A stretch of 64,000 nt of DNA. Origin: Ananas comosus (taxonomy: Eukaryota > Streptophyta > Magnoliopsida > Poales > Bromeliaceae). The position numbers were made by a program, and so were the translations under genes. Where the stretch lies: the NCBI RefSeq assembly GCF_001540865.1, contig NW_017893356.1, forward strand, positions 20,073 through 84,072. The letters are read 5' to 3'. Under the pieces are notes generated by a model. It was not told where the DNA came from and made no database searches. It saw nothing but the letters and a program-made list of their open reading frames with translations. Below, piece after piece: positions 37,225-49,767 of the stretch (position 1 is the stretch's first letter; each line of letters opens with the position of its first letter).

Positions 37225-39612
37225 TGTCACGCCCCGGATTACTTATTTTTCCGGACACGCTAACAGACCCACCGTATACACAGAAATTTTTTCTGTATAC
37301 GAAGTGAAGCTGTATCTGTACTTGTAATCATACAACACTACAACCAGTAGTATAGAGCTGCTAAAGAGAAATACAAAAATAAACAACAGAGGTTCATTAT
37401 ACATACGTAACACCCAGGTATACAAAAACACTCGCTCCAGCGAGATACAAATAATAGTATGTATAATAGCCCAAAAACTACAACTACCTGTAGCTGGTAC
37501 TCCTCTAACTCTGTGACTCGTCAGGAAGGGCTCTGACTCGCAACACCATTTTCACGATCAGTATCAGCAGTAGCAGCAGCTGCAACCGAAGGTTTTACAA
37601 AAGATCCACAACTGGGTGTCAGAACTACTGGAAAAAGAAGTAGTACTCAGTGGGTACCGCTACCGACCTCAACGGCTCACCCACTGAGTCTACAGATGAT
37701 ATGCTCAATGATAGTAAAGAACTGAAAACAATCTACAGCTATATCCACTATACTATCATGATCCAACACTATCTGTAGAATAAGGCAAGCTCTGACCCAA
37801 TCTCACTGGGGACTGTGAATATATCCATCCCGCCTATCGAAGCTATACAGCTACCTCCACGCTAAGCCGTCAGTGGAGAGCAAGTCCAACCAGGACAAAC
37901 CGACATCAACGCAAAAGCACTAAGACCGACTCCGGAGTGGCACTCGTGGGCGCTACCCAACCAAGTATACAAGCGTATCTCTGCCGAGCTCAATCAGACT
38001 CTCACAGGCTATAGTCGAAGTAAACAGGATCTAACAACCAAACTCACATGCCTTTCGCACAATCTGATGCAAAAACAGTAATCTGGATCCACCGTCAATC
38101 TTAACGGCACTCGTCAAACCGGAACAGCCTAAACACTGCTGTAAAAATAAGTTCGGCATCTCAGCACGAGCGTAAATGCATTCTACACTAATCAGGGTAT
38201 CCACCACCCACAAACTGCGGCGATACAAATAAATTACGGCTCCCAGAGCTAAATCTGGCAGTTTTAACATATGACGGTGTAGAAACGCAAGTTTTCTCCT
38301 AAGTCAATTCCAAGTCCAACATGTATATTTAACTAACATTTTAAGCTCCAAACTCAGATTTCATAAGCATGCAAATCACTAGTTTGAGCTAAATACATGA
38401 TATACAATTGACTAAACTTACATGTGGTCAACTACTAAACTTAGGAGGAAATTCGAAAATTCCGGTAGCTTAAACATCAACCCATCTCTAGAGCTAAATC
38501 CACGACAGCGAGGAGTCACCGGAATCCCTGCCAAGCTCAGCCACAACCAGCAACAAGCCTCTCTAAGCATTTAAACACCAAAACACCAAAAATCCATAAA
38601 TATACCAAAAATTCGGCACTTAAAGCTAAAATTCTTTCAATTCTAATGTCAAAACTCACCTATCATACTTTAAATCCACAATTTAGGTGAAGAGCACTCT
38701 CAAAACCAGTAAGGAAAGGTGGAGCAACCTCCTCTGGTTGAAAACTCCAGCTCCCTCCACAGCTTGCATCAAGAAAACCAAGAAAACTCAAATTTTAGCT
38801 CTAATACTGCAGCAGCTCAGAGTAACGTGAAATTGACATTGCTAACCTCAACCAAATTCAGTTAAAATGGGCTTCACGAAATCTTCAGAAAGTCTTCTAA
38901 CCAACAAACCAATTTTGTGGCAAACGGAGCTTCCTACGTCGCACACGAGCCAAAACGCCGATGGTCGCTGCTGGAACTCTGCTAAAACAGCAATCCTCAA
39001 GGTGAAAATGGTGAAATTTGGAGTAATTTGAGGGTTAAAGTGCAAAATAAAGCTTCTCTGTGATGAAGGGATGAAAAGGCTTCTCAGGGGTCGAATACCA
39101 TCTATTTATAGTGAGGTGAGATGATATAATAAGCCTCAGGAACAAGAGCTGCCAACCTGCTGTCCTGCAGGAACGGGCACTTTCGGGCGCCCGAAATCGT
39201 GTTCTGAGCTTCTGAATCCTCCAGGCTGCACAAAGCTCCCACTTCGGTTCCTTCGCCTGCGGTCTGCTGTGCCCATAACGTGGTCCGGCAGACCTCAGCT
39301 ACTACAAGACACGTGTCAGCACAATCGATATTCACGAAGTAAATTTTCGGATCCACTTCTGAGCGCCCAGAACACAGGATCCGAATTGGCTTCCAGTTCT
39401 GCTCAAACTAGCACTCAAGTTCTGGGGGACCCAAACCCAGTTCTGGGCGCCCGAAACTGGCAAAACTTCAGTTTTGCTTATTTGAGTGCGTCGAGTCCAT
39501 TTCTGCATCCATTTCGTGTAGAAACAACTTCGACTCAGTCCGACACTCTCCAGATGTGTCGACCAGTCACTAAAACTGTAGCCAATCCTATCCAAAACTT
39601 TGGAACACTACA
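37225..39612 (-). mobile_element. Solo LTR, family C, 2388 bp, TSD TTTCA
   Basis: Minus-strand start TGTAGTGTTCCAAAG (39612 downward), end CGGGGCGTGACA at 37225. TTTCA is found exactly on both sides (37220-37224, 39613-39617). A palindrome array of TTCGGGCGCCCGAA type lies at 39175-39460, in the same relative place as the arrays of families A and B. A TATTTATAG box-like sequence is at 39105-39113 on the plus strand (minus CTATAAATA). CTCCGGAG is at 37930-37937. No internal sequence adjoins, so it is solo. Confidence 0.94.
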
Positions 39613-39617
39613 TTTCA

Positions 39618-40147
39618 CAAATCAGAATTGCGAAATTTTTTTTTGAAACGGTCTAGCCCATGTGACGCACAGATCTGCCACAAATACAAAGTTCTCCTAC
39701 CCACACAGACAGAGTCTCCTTTGTATTTGTACGTGTACTCAACAATAACAACAACAGGATCATAACTCACAACCTACATTTACCAATCCACAAGCAATAG
39801 ATGCGATACAATTGCATACAGCTAGCCATCCTTAAAGATGATGTATGCATCTAAACACTCCTTATACACTGGACGATGCGATGCACATTACAACAATCAT
39901 CCTATTTAAAAGTGTTACCCAAACGAAAACTTTTGTTTCTAAACTCTATTTGTTTACCCATGAAAACCATTCGAAAATCTTTTAAAACTATTTCTCACAC
40001 GGAAACTCAATATTTGAAAACCAACTATCTCGAGGGGTAGAAAACCACAAGGCGTGAATCCATAAATCCAAGTGCTGAAGATTTATAAAACTCCGATTGC
40101 ATGCGTAATAGGAAACACCAACTCATACAAGTTCATGATTATTCAAA
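39618..40147. other. Unclassified sequence between LTR C and a MITE
   Basis: No coding content recognised. Includes CA-rich and AT-rich stretches. May be the remains of another LTR into which family C inserted, since CATGCCCCGGGGCC precedes the insertion at 37191-37204, but I cannot prove it. Confidence 0.3.
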
Positions 40148-40418
40148 GGGTAAAGTTTATTATTACCCCCTGAACTTTTGGCGAAGTTTCACTTTACCCC
40201 TCGAACTTCTAAAATTGATATCTAACACCCTAAACTTTAATATTTCATTTATGTTACCCCTTCCGTTAGTTTTCCATCAAGATCCGTTAACCGGAAACTG
40301 ACGAAAGGAATAAAACGAATGAAATATTAGAGTTTAGGGTGTTAGATGTCTATTTTAGGAGCTTAGGGGGTTAAGTGAAACTCGCCAAAAGTTTAGGAGG
40401 TAGCAGTGCAATTTACCC
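40148..40418. mobile_element. Palindromic MITE, ~270 bp
   Basis: Left end GGGTAAAGTTTATTATTACC, right end AGGTAGCAGTGCAATTTACCC. The arms (AACTTTTGGCGAAGTTTCAC against GTGAAACTCGCCAAAAGTTT, and CACCCTAAACT against AGTTTAGGGTG) are inverted copies meeting near 40285. Noncoding and nonautonomous. The target duplication is unclear. Confidence 0.82.
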
Positions 40419-40983
40419 CTTTATATGCATTGTGGCAAGTGTGGCCTTGGGCATTGTGGCTTATAGTAGGTTTGGCTATTCATCCTCAAAATTGAAGATC
40501 GGATCGTATTCACATAGGGTCTTGGTTTGAGGGAGATAGCTCCCCCTCAAGCGGTGTGCTTCGAAGTTGTCACCATTGGGCGTAGTTAAAGTCTCCCCAG
40601 AAGACGATCCCTCAGGTGTAGCGGCAGAGTCTCCCCAATCGATAGGGATTTTGGTTGTGAGTTTTGGGATTAACCATATGCACCCCGAGTAAATTGGGTA
40701 AAAGCCAAGTGAATGGAAAAGCATGCATGCATTATCATACTTATGATCATTTATCTGTTGACCCAGTTTTCTTTCAGGCATTGTAATAACTTTGCATTAG
40801 TTGGTTTGCAATCTATCTATCATTTTCTTATATATGTCTGAATAGACCTAGTGCGCGAGTCGGCGTGGTCGGCGGCCGAACTCGCTGGGAACTTTGTTGT
40901 AGTTCTCATCCCACTAACCATGCAGGTGCTAGCGCAAGTGGGGTGGTCGAGATTCGCGGCATGGTTATCGTGCTCTAGATAGT
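40419..40983 (+). mobile_element. LTR fragment (3' middle part), plus strand
   Basis: Carries the order seen in the 3' half of family-A-type LTRs: a GCTCCCCCTC block (40539), a CTTCGAAG version of the central palindrome (40559-40566), and CTGGGAACTTTGTTGTAGTTC (40888-40908, followed by TCATCCCACT). It is cut off at 40983, where a minus-strand LTR begins. Confidence 0.6.
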
Positions 40984-43831
40984 TGTCACACCCCGCGACC
41001 ACCCGCCTATTTGGCAGGGTCGCAGCGTGCCGACAGACCGCCGAACGGACAGAGTTTTTCCTGTACGTCCTGGGCGTCGCAATCTGTACAATACGAAGGT
41101 TCCAACCAGGAACTGATATCAATCAAGATTGCATAAGGAAGTATCAAACATAAAACTACTTGCTATTACAAGCGTTCATAATCATACACATTACATCACA
41201 TTTTATTTTCTTTTACATTGGTCTTCCAAATACAATCTGAGTTATTACATCACTTTACAGGTTTGATACATTTTGTTTCACCGTCCTCTAGTCCCCTAAG
41301 CTAGACTGTCTCAGGGTACTGCTACCTCGGTCTCTGGGCAGGGCGTTATCTACGGAGCTACGCCCTTGCCTCGCGTTGCCGCGCCGCTCACGTGCGAACC
41401 TGAAACACCCCAAAACAACGTGGGGTAAGAACCAACTCCATGGTTCCCAGTGGGTATGGCCACCCAAGGAAAAAGCTCGACCAATAGGTCCGAGGAGGCA
41501 CTGCAACATGTTAGTTCAACAATATACAACAGATATATATATATTCAATATTGAAATACATGCCATGTCTCACAATATACGATATGAAAATCATGCAACT
41601 CTAGTAGATCAATTGATTCTACAATTTACTTGGCTAATTTTAGCTCATATCATCCAACTCTAAGGTTTCTACTACCTTAGGATCACATTCAAGTCCACTG
41701 GCATCTAAGGTCTCTATTACCTTAGCTCTTGCCTCAATCACCAGCTTACAAGGTTCCCACTACCTCTATCAAGCTAACCACCCGACTCGGCTTCGAGTCA
41801 ATCATCCGCGGATAGTCTGTGCATCGGTTGCTTAACAGCCTTCCGCCCTCTAAGACTCAGCCTCTTAGCGGCGAAATTGTCGCACACGCTGAACTCGGCT
41901 CGAGTCACTTGACATAGCCATTCTGGCGGCGAACACGGCGTCCTTACCCAGCATAGACTAGAGTCATGATTTAGCCATCTGGCGGCGAACTCATCGCTCT
42001 CACCCAACAATGGTTCAAGTCACGACTCAGCCATCTGGCGGCGCACGCATCGCTCTTACCCAGCAATGGTTTCAGTCCATCCTGGTGGTCTAATCCACAT
42101 TCGGCTTAACCACCTAGCGGCGAAATCGTCGTACACGCCCAACCGTGGTTCAAGCCTCGAGCGGTGAACACCATGCGCTCACCCCCAATCCTCCCTAGGT
42201 ATCAACCTCGGCGGCGAAGTCGTCGCACACGCCCTAACCTTGATACCAGGGTCATCACAGGTCCTGGGACTCCGGAATCCACTTCCACAGGTCGAGGATC
42301 CGTATCCAACCCTGAGCTGTCGACCTACAACATCCTATTGGCTGCTACCACTATGCTCAACAACCTAGGTTCAATGTCACTCTAGGTTTACTACACATCA
42401 TGACCTAGGTTTTAACACTCAAGGTCCTATGTCTCTGTCACATAACCTAGGAACAAACGCTAGGTTCTATATCATCTCTACCTAGATGTCAACTTCTAGG
42501 TTCACTTGTTCAACCTATGTTCTTTAACACTAGGTTCGGTGCCACTCGATCTATTCGACATCCTAGTTGTCCAATCGAGTATTTCACACTACTATGACCA
42601 CTGTCGAATTCTTTACTGACTCTAGGATCATCAATCCCATTCATATGCATATCATCACAATGCTACTCATGCATTTGTGCAGTTATCTAGCATTTACATA
42701 TCATGCATTCTATGATATTTATATCATTTTATATGCATCTACTTAGCATTTTGCATCATATTGTCCACATGCATTATTTAGCATTAGCTACATGTGCCAT
42801 CTACATGCCTCATTTACACTTATATGAATCAACATGGATTCTTAATTTTCTTAGACATACAGGCGACCTAGTCGCTTCGGTAAGCACAACCCACCTTAGC
42901 TTGCTTTCCGATTGCTTGTCGACAGTTGCAATCGGCCTCCCGCGGCACTCGGCACCCGATTTGGCCCGAACTTGCAGTTGCGCCTCAACCGCGCGTCGCT
43001 TCACAGTTTCAAGAATTAAAGGTCTTCGTTTATGTGCCACGGTGCTCAGGATCCACTTTCATGATTTATGGACGCCGCCTCGGCCCTCCAGGCGGAAACG
43101 AAGCTCCGAACGTCCGTTTCTCCAATATCTTCGCGTAGGCTCGACGAATCGCCGAACCGACTTTCCCAACGCTTCTGAATACCTAGCAATTAGGTTTACA
43201 CACCCTCAAATGAGATCAAACTCATTTATTTACAAAAACCCCAATTTGGAGCCATAGGTTTGCACTATAGCAAACAACTCCAACAAAACTCTAGATTCTA
43301 GCGTTAATACTCTATTAAGCATGCTAGAACACCAATCAAACCATTTCTAAAGCAAGAAATACAAACCCTAGGTTTCTACCATTATAGGGTTTAGAAGCTT
43401 ACCTTTTTAAGCTTGCTCTAATGGTGAGAGGAAGAAAAAGATGATGATGGTGATGATGATCCCCTTCTTCTCCTCCTCCTTCTTCTTCATTTCCTTCTTT
43501 TTCTTTTCTTTCTTCTTCTTTCTCCTCTTCTCTTTCTTCCTCTTCTTCACGTACAGAGAGAGAGAGAGCGGTAAGGGAGAGTGAGGGAGCAATGAGGGAG
43601 TGCGAGAAAGAGAGAGGAAATCCCTCTCTTAACCCCACTATTGTAACAATATGCCAATAAGCCCCTCCACTTTTCCATCTGTGCACTGCCCAAACTGGGC
43701 ATTTTTTGTGCGAAGGGACCAGTCCCTCCTCGGGAGGACCGGTCCCCGAGAGCAACTCCACGCAACACGCATACGGGGACCAGTCCCTCTGGGGGAACCT
43801 ATAAGGAAGTGAATTCTCGAAATACGAGGAT
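40984..43831 (-). mobile_element. LTR (family-A-like), minus strand; right end uncertain
   Basis: Plus-strand left edge TGTCACACCCCGCGACC is the 3' end of a minus-strand LTR. Going right: a conserved 3' block (41285-41470, with CCCAGTGGG), a tandem array (41861-42247), CCTAGGTT-rich repeats (42360-42560), a CT/GA-rich tract with microsatellites (43430-43580), and palindromes GGGACCAGTCCCT and GGACCGGTCCCC (43710-43790). The 5' boundary is not clear, because sequence of a plus-strand LTR starts within about 40 bp of 43831. ORFs in it are compositional. Confidence 0.65.
41861..42247. repeat. Tandem array of ~56-bp units inside an LTR
   Basis: About seven diverged units, each with a GCGGCGAA(A/C)-type core followed by CGTCGCACACGC or ATCGCTCTCACCC and a GGTTCAAGTCA-like phrase. 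The best-matched neighbours start at 41918 and 41975 (CCATTCTGGCGGCGAACAC and CCATCTGGCGGCGAACTC). Unit length varies from about 50 to 80 bp. Confidence 0.7.
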
Positions 43832-45640
43832 TGTACTTCATCCAGGATCGACTAATTGTCGAAAGTATACCCTTTGTGGGAGTTGAGAATGTCCCAAACA
43901 CAAAAAGTTCTTTGGAGTTGAGTCCGCGAGAGCAAATGATGCAAACTGCATCATTGGGCTAAGATTACTCTCGGGGACCGGTCTCTGGAGGTGAGAGACC
44001 GGTTCCCCTGGCTGGGTGTAGCGGGGTTGCGTGATGCAACCGGTCCCTGGTAGGAAGGGACCGGTTCCCGACCGTGGTCCCAGCGAGAAGTGCCAAAAAT
44101 TGGCTAAGTCCTGAAGATCGAGCTCTCGGGGACCGGTCTCTCAGGCGAAGACCGATCTCCCGAGGACCGGTCTCCCGGGGAGAGACCGGTTCCCGAACGC
44201 GTGCGCCCGAGGGAAGCTCTCGGGGACCGGTCCCAGGTCGGGGAGACCGGTCCCTCCGCGCGAAAACTGCCCAGTGAGGGCAGTGCACAGGGGTGAAAGT
44301 TGAGGGGCTTTTACGCAAAATGGCCTTTATTTGAGTGGGCTGAGCCCTCTTTCTCCCTCACACTCTCTCATTTCACTCTCTCTCTTACTCTCATTTCTCT
44401 CTTGCTCTCTCTCTCTAGAAAGGAAAGAAGGAGAAGAAGAACAAGAAGGAGAGGAAGGAAAAGAAGAGGAAGATAAGGAAGGAGAAGAAGAAGGAGATCA
44501 AGAGGAAGGCTTTGAGCACCTCCAACTCCCTCTCCTCTTCCCATTGGAGTAGCTCTTGAGGTAAGCTACTAAACCCTAGCTTCTAGAACTTAGGGTTTTT
44601 GGGTTTTATGCCTTGGAATGGGTCAAATGGACCCTAAGCAAGCTTCTAAATAGATCAATCCCAAGAATCTAGGGATTTATTGGGTGGTTTGCTATAGGTG
44701 CAAATCTAGGGCTCCAAAATGGGGTTTTTGTAAAAGTATGAGATTGATCTCATTTGAAGCCTTGGAAACCCTATTGATAGGTCCCAAAACGCGGGGGCGA
44801 AGTCGATTTCGACATTCGGCGAACCGACGTGGAGTTCTCGGCAAAGTTGGGCCGGGCTAGTGTTGATTCGGGCGAGGAAGGCTAAAGCCTTTTCGTAAAG
44901 CTCGCCGAGAAGGATTTTTCAAGCCTCTACATCGATTAAAGGTGGGGGGTGTCATCCGAAACTTTCGAGCTCCTTTCTATGTCTTAGATTGCATTTAATC
45001 TCATCTCTTCATGTTGCATTGTAGGATTGCATAGTAGCTCCATTCCCTATGCTTTCTAATCCATGACCTAGTGTATTTGGAACGCTTGGTAATTTAGATA
45101 GGTGAGGATTGGGTCGAGACGTGAATCCTATGGTGCGTAAGAAAAGAGATGAACCCGATGGAGGTATTGATGATATAGAAAGTAGTGTTATTGTCAAAGA
45201 ACAAACGAGTGACATCCAAACATTGAATGATAACGAGTGGCATTAATGTAGTGTAAATAACACTGGAGGTCGATGGACCTAGGGATAGGTGGATCCCTTA
45301 GAAAATGCCTTGTGAACAATGAATTTAGAAAACTAAATAGTATTGCATGAATATCGGGAATCGATGATTCCACAATAGTTGTTGACCCTAGTGTAGGGCG
45401 TCCTTACTCGGAGAGGATTCGATTGGGTTATTGACTCTAGTTGTAGAGCCTCCTCACTTGGAGAGGATCGGATTGGGTGTAGACCCTAGTTACAGTGCGT
45501 CCTCACACGGAGAGGACGGATCTAGCTCACAGTCTGCGTTGTGGGTGGCATCGCCATCCAATCCCCACATGGAGGGGATTGTCGTCGAGTACTCCGGAGT
45601 GTCGCGCGACTAGGACCACTTGGAGGTCCGGACCACATTA
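43832..45640 (+). mobile_element. LTR fragment (5' and middle part), plus strand
   Basis: Palindrome array of GGGACCGGTCTC type (43970-44270), then a CTCTCTCTCTAG tract and AAGGAGAAG-rich stretch (44380-44500), a GGTAAGCTAC block and a middle region with a 48-bp triplicated repeat (45378-45518) and CTCCGGAG (45592-45599). It stops near 45640 without the 3' end and abuts a minus-strand LTR in mirror orientation. The left boundary at TGTACTTC is tentative. Confidence 0.55.
45378..45518. repeat. Three ~48-bp imperfect tandem units
   Basis: Units read TTGACCCTAGTGTAGGGCGT, TTGACTCTAGTTGTAGAGCC and TAGACCCTAGTTACAGTGCG, each followed by CCT(C/T)AC...GGAGAGGA. Same position in the LTR as the array at 41861-42247 but a different unit sequence. 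Confidence 0.75.
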
Positions 45641-46756
45641 GGCTTTTTCTCAATAGTATTACGTAGACTTGTCGGATCGGCGAACCGAGTCCACCAACGA
45701 GTTAGAAATATCCCTAATTTAGTTTCTACAAGGTCAATTTACCTTTAAACCGACCTAGGGCAAAAGCCCAAATTTTTGGTGCCCTAACAATATCATATAT
45801 CACAATATACCATATTGATCTCTAAGGTAATAAAAAATAGGCTTATTTCCCTCTAGAGGTTCAACTTAAACTATTTCTAGGTCATCTAAGCCATTCTTAG
45901 GGCATATAAAACAAACCCTAGAATTCTACCATGAGAGCTCATAGAGAAACATGGGTTTTTATGGATTTTATGGTCTCAACAAGGTTTCCATTCATGTAAG
46001 AAGATCAAAATCAAGTGTTCTAGGGTATAAAACCAAACCCTAACATCAATCTTACAAGAAACCTTACCTTAGCCCACTAGCTCTCCAAACTCCACCTTGT
46101 TGGAGAGCTCTAGATCCTTCCAAGCTCCAAAATCTCCTTCAAATCCCCAAGTTCTCCTCGAATCCACCTTTAACCCACCTTGGGAGAGAACTTCTAGAGA
46201 GAGAGGGAGAGAAATGAGAGAGGAGAGTGTTCTCACTGCTGTGAATGAGAGAGGAGTTGGGGTGTATTTATAAGCTACTACAATTGCAACCAAGCCCTCC
46301 GTTTCTTTTTATTTGCAGCAGACTCAATCTGCTATTCGCAGCACTGTGTACCGGTACGCGAGTGGGCGTCACCAGTACGCCCCTGTTCATCATCCCCAAC
46401 CCGAGAGCTGGCTATTCTCGGGTTGCAGTAGGGTACCGGTACTACCTAATTTAGTCATCGGTTAATAGACTTGACAAAGGCCAAACCCGAGAGCTGTTAT
46501 TCTCAGGTGCTTGCTTGGTACCGGTGCTGCCCTGATGCTTTACCGGTTAACAATGCTCCAAACTGCAATTTTGCATTGTTTCGACTCCAATTCGCGCCGA
46601 GCAATACTAAAACCTTTCTAACTCTCTTGAAATTCAACTTTAACCCTTCCAACATTGTTGAAATGTTAACTGGACTTTGTCCAACTATTTCTCTCGCACA
46701 CTTTGGTCAATTTTACTAAAGTTTGATATAGTCTATCGAAGTTTCGGTATATTATA
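45641..46756 (-). mobile_element. 3' LTR (partial) of gypsy element 1
   Basis: Lies directly downstream, on the minus strand, of the element's integrase end and polypurine tract. It starts near TATAATATACCGAAAC (46756 downward), which corresponds to the family-A start TGTAATATACC with one change. Palindromes here are of GTACCGGTAC type (46349-46545). A TATTTATAAG promoter-like box lies at 46265. The distal half is missing at the junction near 45640. Confidence 0.7.
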
Positions 46757-46775
46757 TTCTCCACCCTTTAAAATT
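46757..46775 (-). other. Polypurine tract of gypsy element 1
   Basis: AAAGGGTGGAGA on the minus strand, right before the 3' LTR start. It is the plus-strand DNA primer expected for a Ty3/gypsy element and sets the LTR boundary. Confidence 0.7.
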
Positions 46776-46803
46776 AGTTTCGTTCGCGAAATTAATACAT
46801 ATC

Positions 46804-48200
46804 TTAGTTTGTCAACTCAAATACGTAAGGATACATCTTTCGCATAGTCTCCTCGAGCTCCCAAGTGGCTTCACGTATCGCATGGTTGCTCCACTGGACT
46901 TTTACATATGGAATTATGCGACTCCGTAACTTCCTTTCTTCTATATCAAGGAAACACACCGGGTACTCCTCATAGGTCATGTCCTCGTGCAAGTCCACCG
47001 GTTCATACTCTAGCACATGTGTCGATTTGTGGATATACTTGCGAAGATTTGATATATGAAATACATTGTGAACTCCCGCAAGTCTCGGTGGTAATGCAAG
47101 CTTGTATGCCACCGCACCAACCCGCTCCAATATCTCAAACGGTCCGACATACCGGGGACTTAACGTCCCACGGACTCCAAACCGCTTTACTCTTCGCATC
47201 GGCGATACTTTCGAGAACACGTGGTCTCCAACCGTAAACTCTAGATCTTTTCTACGCTTGTCGACATAACTCTTTTGCTGAGGTTACGCCGTCGCAAGCC
47301 GTTGGCAGGCAAGGCGAACTTTCTCCTCGGCCTCCCGCATCACATCCGGGCCAAGAGCAATTTTCTAGGCCACATCATCCCAATGAATAGGAGAGCGACA
47401 CTTCTTTCCATAACGGGTCTCGAATGGCGCTATCGCGATACTTTCTTGATAACTATTGTTGTATGCAAATTCCGCTATCGGTAAATAATCGTGCCATCCG
47501 CCCTTGTAATCAAGTACACACGCCCGAAGCATATCTCAAGAATTTGTATTGTTCTCTCTGATTGGCCATCACTTTGAGGATAAAATGTCGTGCTAAAGTC
47601 GAGCCGTGTGCCCAACGCGTCTTTTATGCTCTTCCAAAAGTGAGATGTGAACCTAGGGTCTCGATCCGATACAATGGACACCGGAACCCCATGTAGTCTC
47701 ACAACCTCGTCAAGATAAACTTGAGCCATTTTGTCTTCGGACCACGTGGTATTGATAGGCAAGAAGTGTGCCGATTTCATCAATCGATCCACTATCACCA
47801 AAATTGCATCATGTTTGCCTTGAGATCGAGGCAAGCCAGTCACAAAATCCATGGCAATATCTTTCCATTTCCACATGGGTATAGATAAACTTTGCAACTT
47901 TTACGCAGAAAACCGGCGCTTCGCCTTTACTTGTTGACACGTGAGACATTGCGCCATGAATTCCCCAATATCTTTCTTCATGCCGGGCCACCAATAATGC
48001 ACTTTCAAGTCTTGATACATCTTAGTGCTGCCCAGGTGTATATTATAGGGAGATTGATGCGCTTCTTGCATAATCGCCTTTCGAATGTCCTCGTCCTTAG
48101 GCACACACCATCGATTTCTGAATCGAAGTGCACCATCTGTCCCAATGCCAAAATCATCGACAGTACCGTTCTCAACTTCACCCCGCACCTTTTGGAGATA
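46804..48200 (-). pseudogene. Gypsy element 1 integrase with chromodomain-like tail, broken
   Basis: Order on the minus strand: an HHCC zinc-finger region ([10 protein letters not shown] ... CLTCQQVK, ending near 47905), an in-frame stop near 47900, the catalytic core with MDFVTGLP, SDRDPRFTS and GQSERTIQ carrying the D, D, E residues (47550-47860), then frame changes between about 47480 and 47220. The C-terminal part (47220-46804) has RYVGPFEIL (a GPF/Y-type motif) and a tail EEYPVCFLDIEERKLRSR ... VKVQWSNH ... EATWELEE resembling the chromodomain of Tekay/Del-type chromoviruses. It would have inserted element cDNA in the nucleus. The stop and frameshifts make it inactive. Confidence 0.88.
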
Positions 48201-49767
48201 TGGATCAGAAGCTTGTAGCTCTTTAATCCTCTCCAACAAGGTTGGTTGTACAACCAATGCGGCAAGGCTAGCCGGCACTCCCGGAGCCACTGCCTCAACT
48301 CCAAACCGTTGCATTTCTTTTTGCAATGATGGTTGGGGTGTGATTGCCGAAGCCAAATTTTCCACCGATTTTCTACTTAGAGCATCAGCCACGACATTAG
48401 CTTTTCTTGAGTGGTATAGAATAGTAACATCATAGTCCTTTAGCAACTCTAACCACCGCCGCTGTCCCATATTTAACTCCTTTTGGGTGAACAAGTATTT
48501 AAGACTTTTATGATCCGTATAAAGACCACAATGCTCACCGTACAAGTAATGCCTCCACAACTTTAGCGCGAATATCACCTCGGCTAGCTTAAGATCATGA
48601 ATCGGGTAGTTCTTTTCATAACTCTTCAATTGACGAGAAGCATAAGCTATCACTCGCCTGTTTTGCATCAAAACACACTCGAGACCAATATACGAGGCAT
48701 CACTGTACACCACAAAGCTCTCCCCCAGCGTCGGTAAAGCAAGAACCGGGGTCGATGTCAATCTTTTTTTTAATTCCTCAAAGCTCTGATCGCAATCATC
48801 GCTCCAAACGTACTTCACCCCTTTGTGCGTAAGGCGTGTTAGTAGAGTAGTTATTTTAACAAACCCCTCCACGAACCGCCAGTAGTATCCCGCAAGTCCA
48901 AGAAAGCTACGAATCTCCGCAACACTTGTCGGGTGAGGCCAATCCTTAATTGCCTCGACTTTCTTCGGATCCACCAAGACTCCGCTCTCGGATATCACGT
49001 GGCCTAAGAAGTAATCTCCGAAAGCCAAAAGACACATTTCTTTAGCTTGGTATAAAGCTTCTCTTTTCGGAGTATTTGCAACACAGCCCTCAAATGTTCC
49101 TCGTGTTCCTCCTCGCTCCGTGAATAAACCAACACGTCGTCAATGAACACCACGATGCATCGATCCAACAACAGTCGAAAGACCCGATTCATCAAGTCCA
49201 TAAATGCTGCAGGGCATTAGAAAGCCCAAACGGCATTACCGTGAACTCGTAGTGGCCATACCGCGTACGATACGCCGTTTTGTGTACATCCTTTGGCCTG
49301 ATCTTCAACTGATGATACCCTGATTAGAGATCAATTTTCGAATATACCCGTGACCCTTGCAACTGGTCGAATAGATCATCGATTCTTGGTAACGGGTACT
49401 TGTTCTTGATTGTCACTTTGTTCAACTCGCGATAATCCACGCAGAGTCGAAGTGTGCCATCCTTTTTCTTCACAAATAGCACCGGAGCTCCCCACGGTGA
49501 CATGCTCGGCCTCACAAAGTCTTTATCGAATAAGTCTTGCAACTGAGCTTTCAACTCTACTAGCTCTACCGGTGCCATTCTATACGGAGCCTTTGAAATT
49601 GGCGCCGCCCCGAGAATCAAGTCAATGACGAACTCGATCTCCAAGTCCGGTGGCAATTCTGGTAACTCCGCTGGAAATACATCCGGAAACTCGCATGCTA
49701 CTCGGATACTCCCAATTCTGGGTTCTCCCTTTGAGTCTCTACCATTGTCGCCAAATAGGCCACACAT
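48201..49767 (-). pseudogene. Gypsy element 1 reverse transcriptase and RNase H, broken
   Basis: RT motifs in order: [47 protein letters not shown], then a stop in place of Gln after SKIDL (about 49322), MPFGLSNA, a frameshift near 49208, [11 protein letters not shown] with the catalytic Asp pair (49137-49148), and a 1-bp shift near 49015. RNase H follows: [58 protein letters not shown]. These lesions leave a long open piece (47901-49037) that should not be mistaken for a host gene. The sequence is close to element 2 at 57341-58855. Confidence 0.92.

Noticed and set aside
41861..42247. Possible CRISPR-like array
   Set aside because: Units are diverged and adjacent with no constant repeat plus unique spacers, and it lies in a plant LTR; it is a minisatellite.
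42703..43257. 184-codon ORF
   Set aside because: Lies inside an LTR, no known domain, and composition follows the LTR.
47901..49037. 378-codon ORF as a host gene
   Set aside because: It is RNase H and the integrase zinc finger of a gypsy element, bounded by frameshift and stop.
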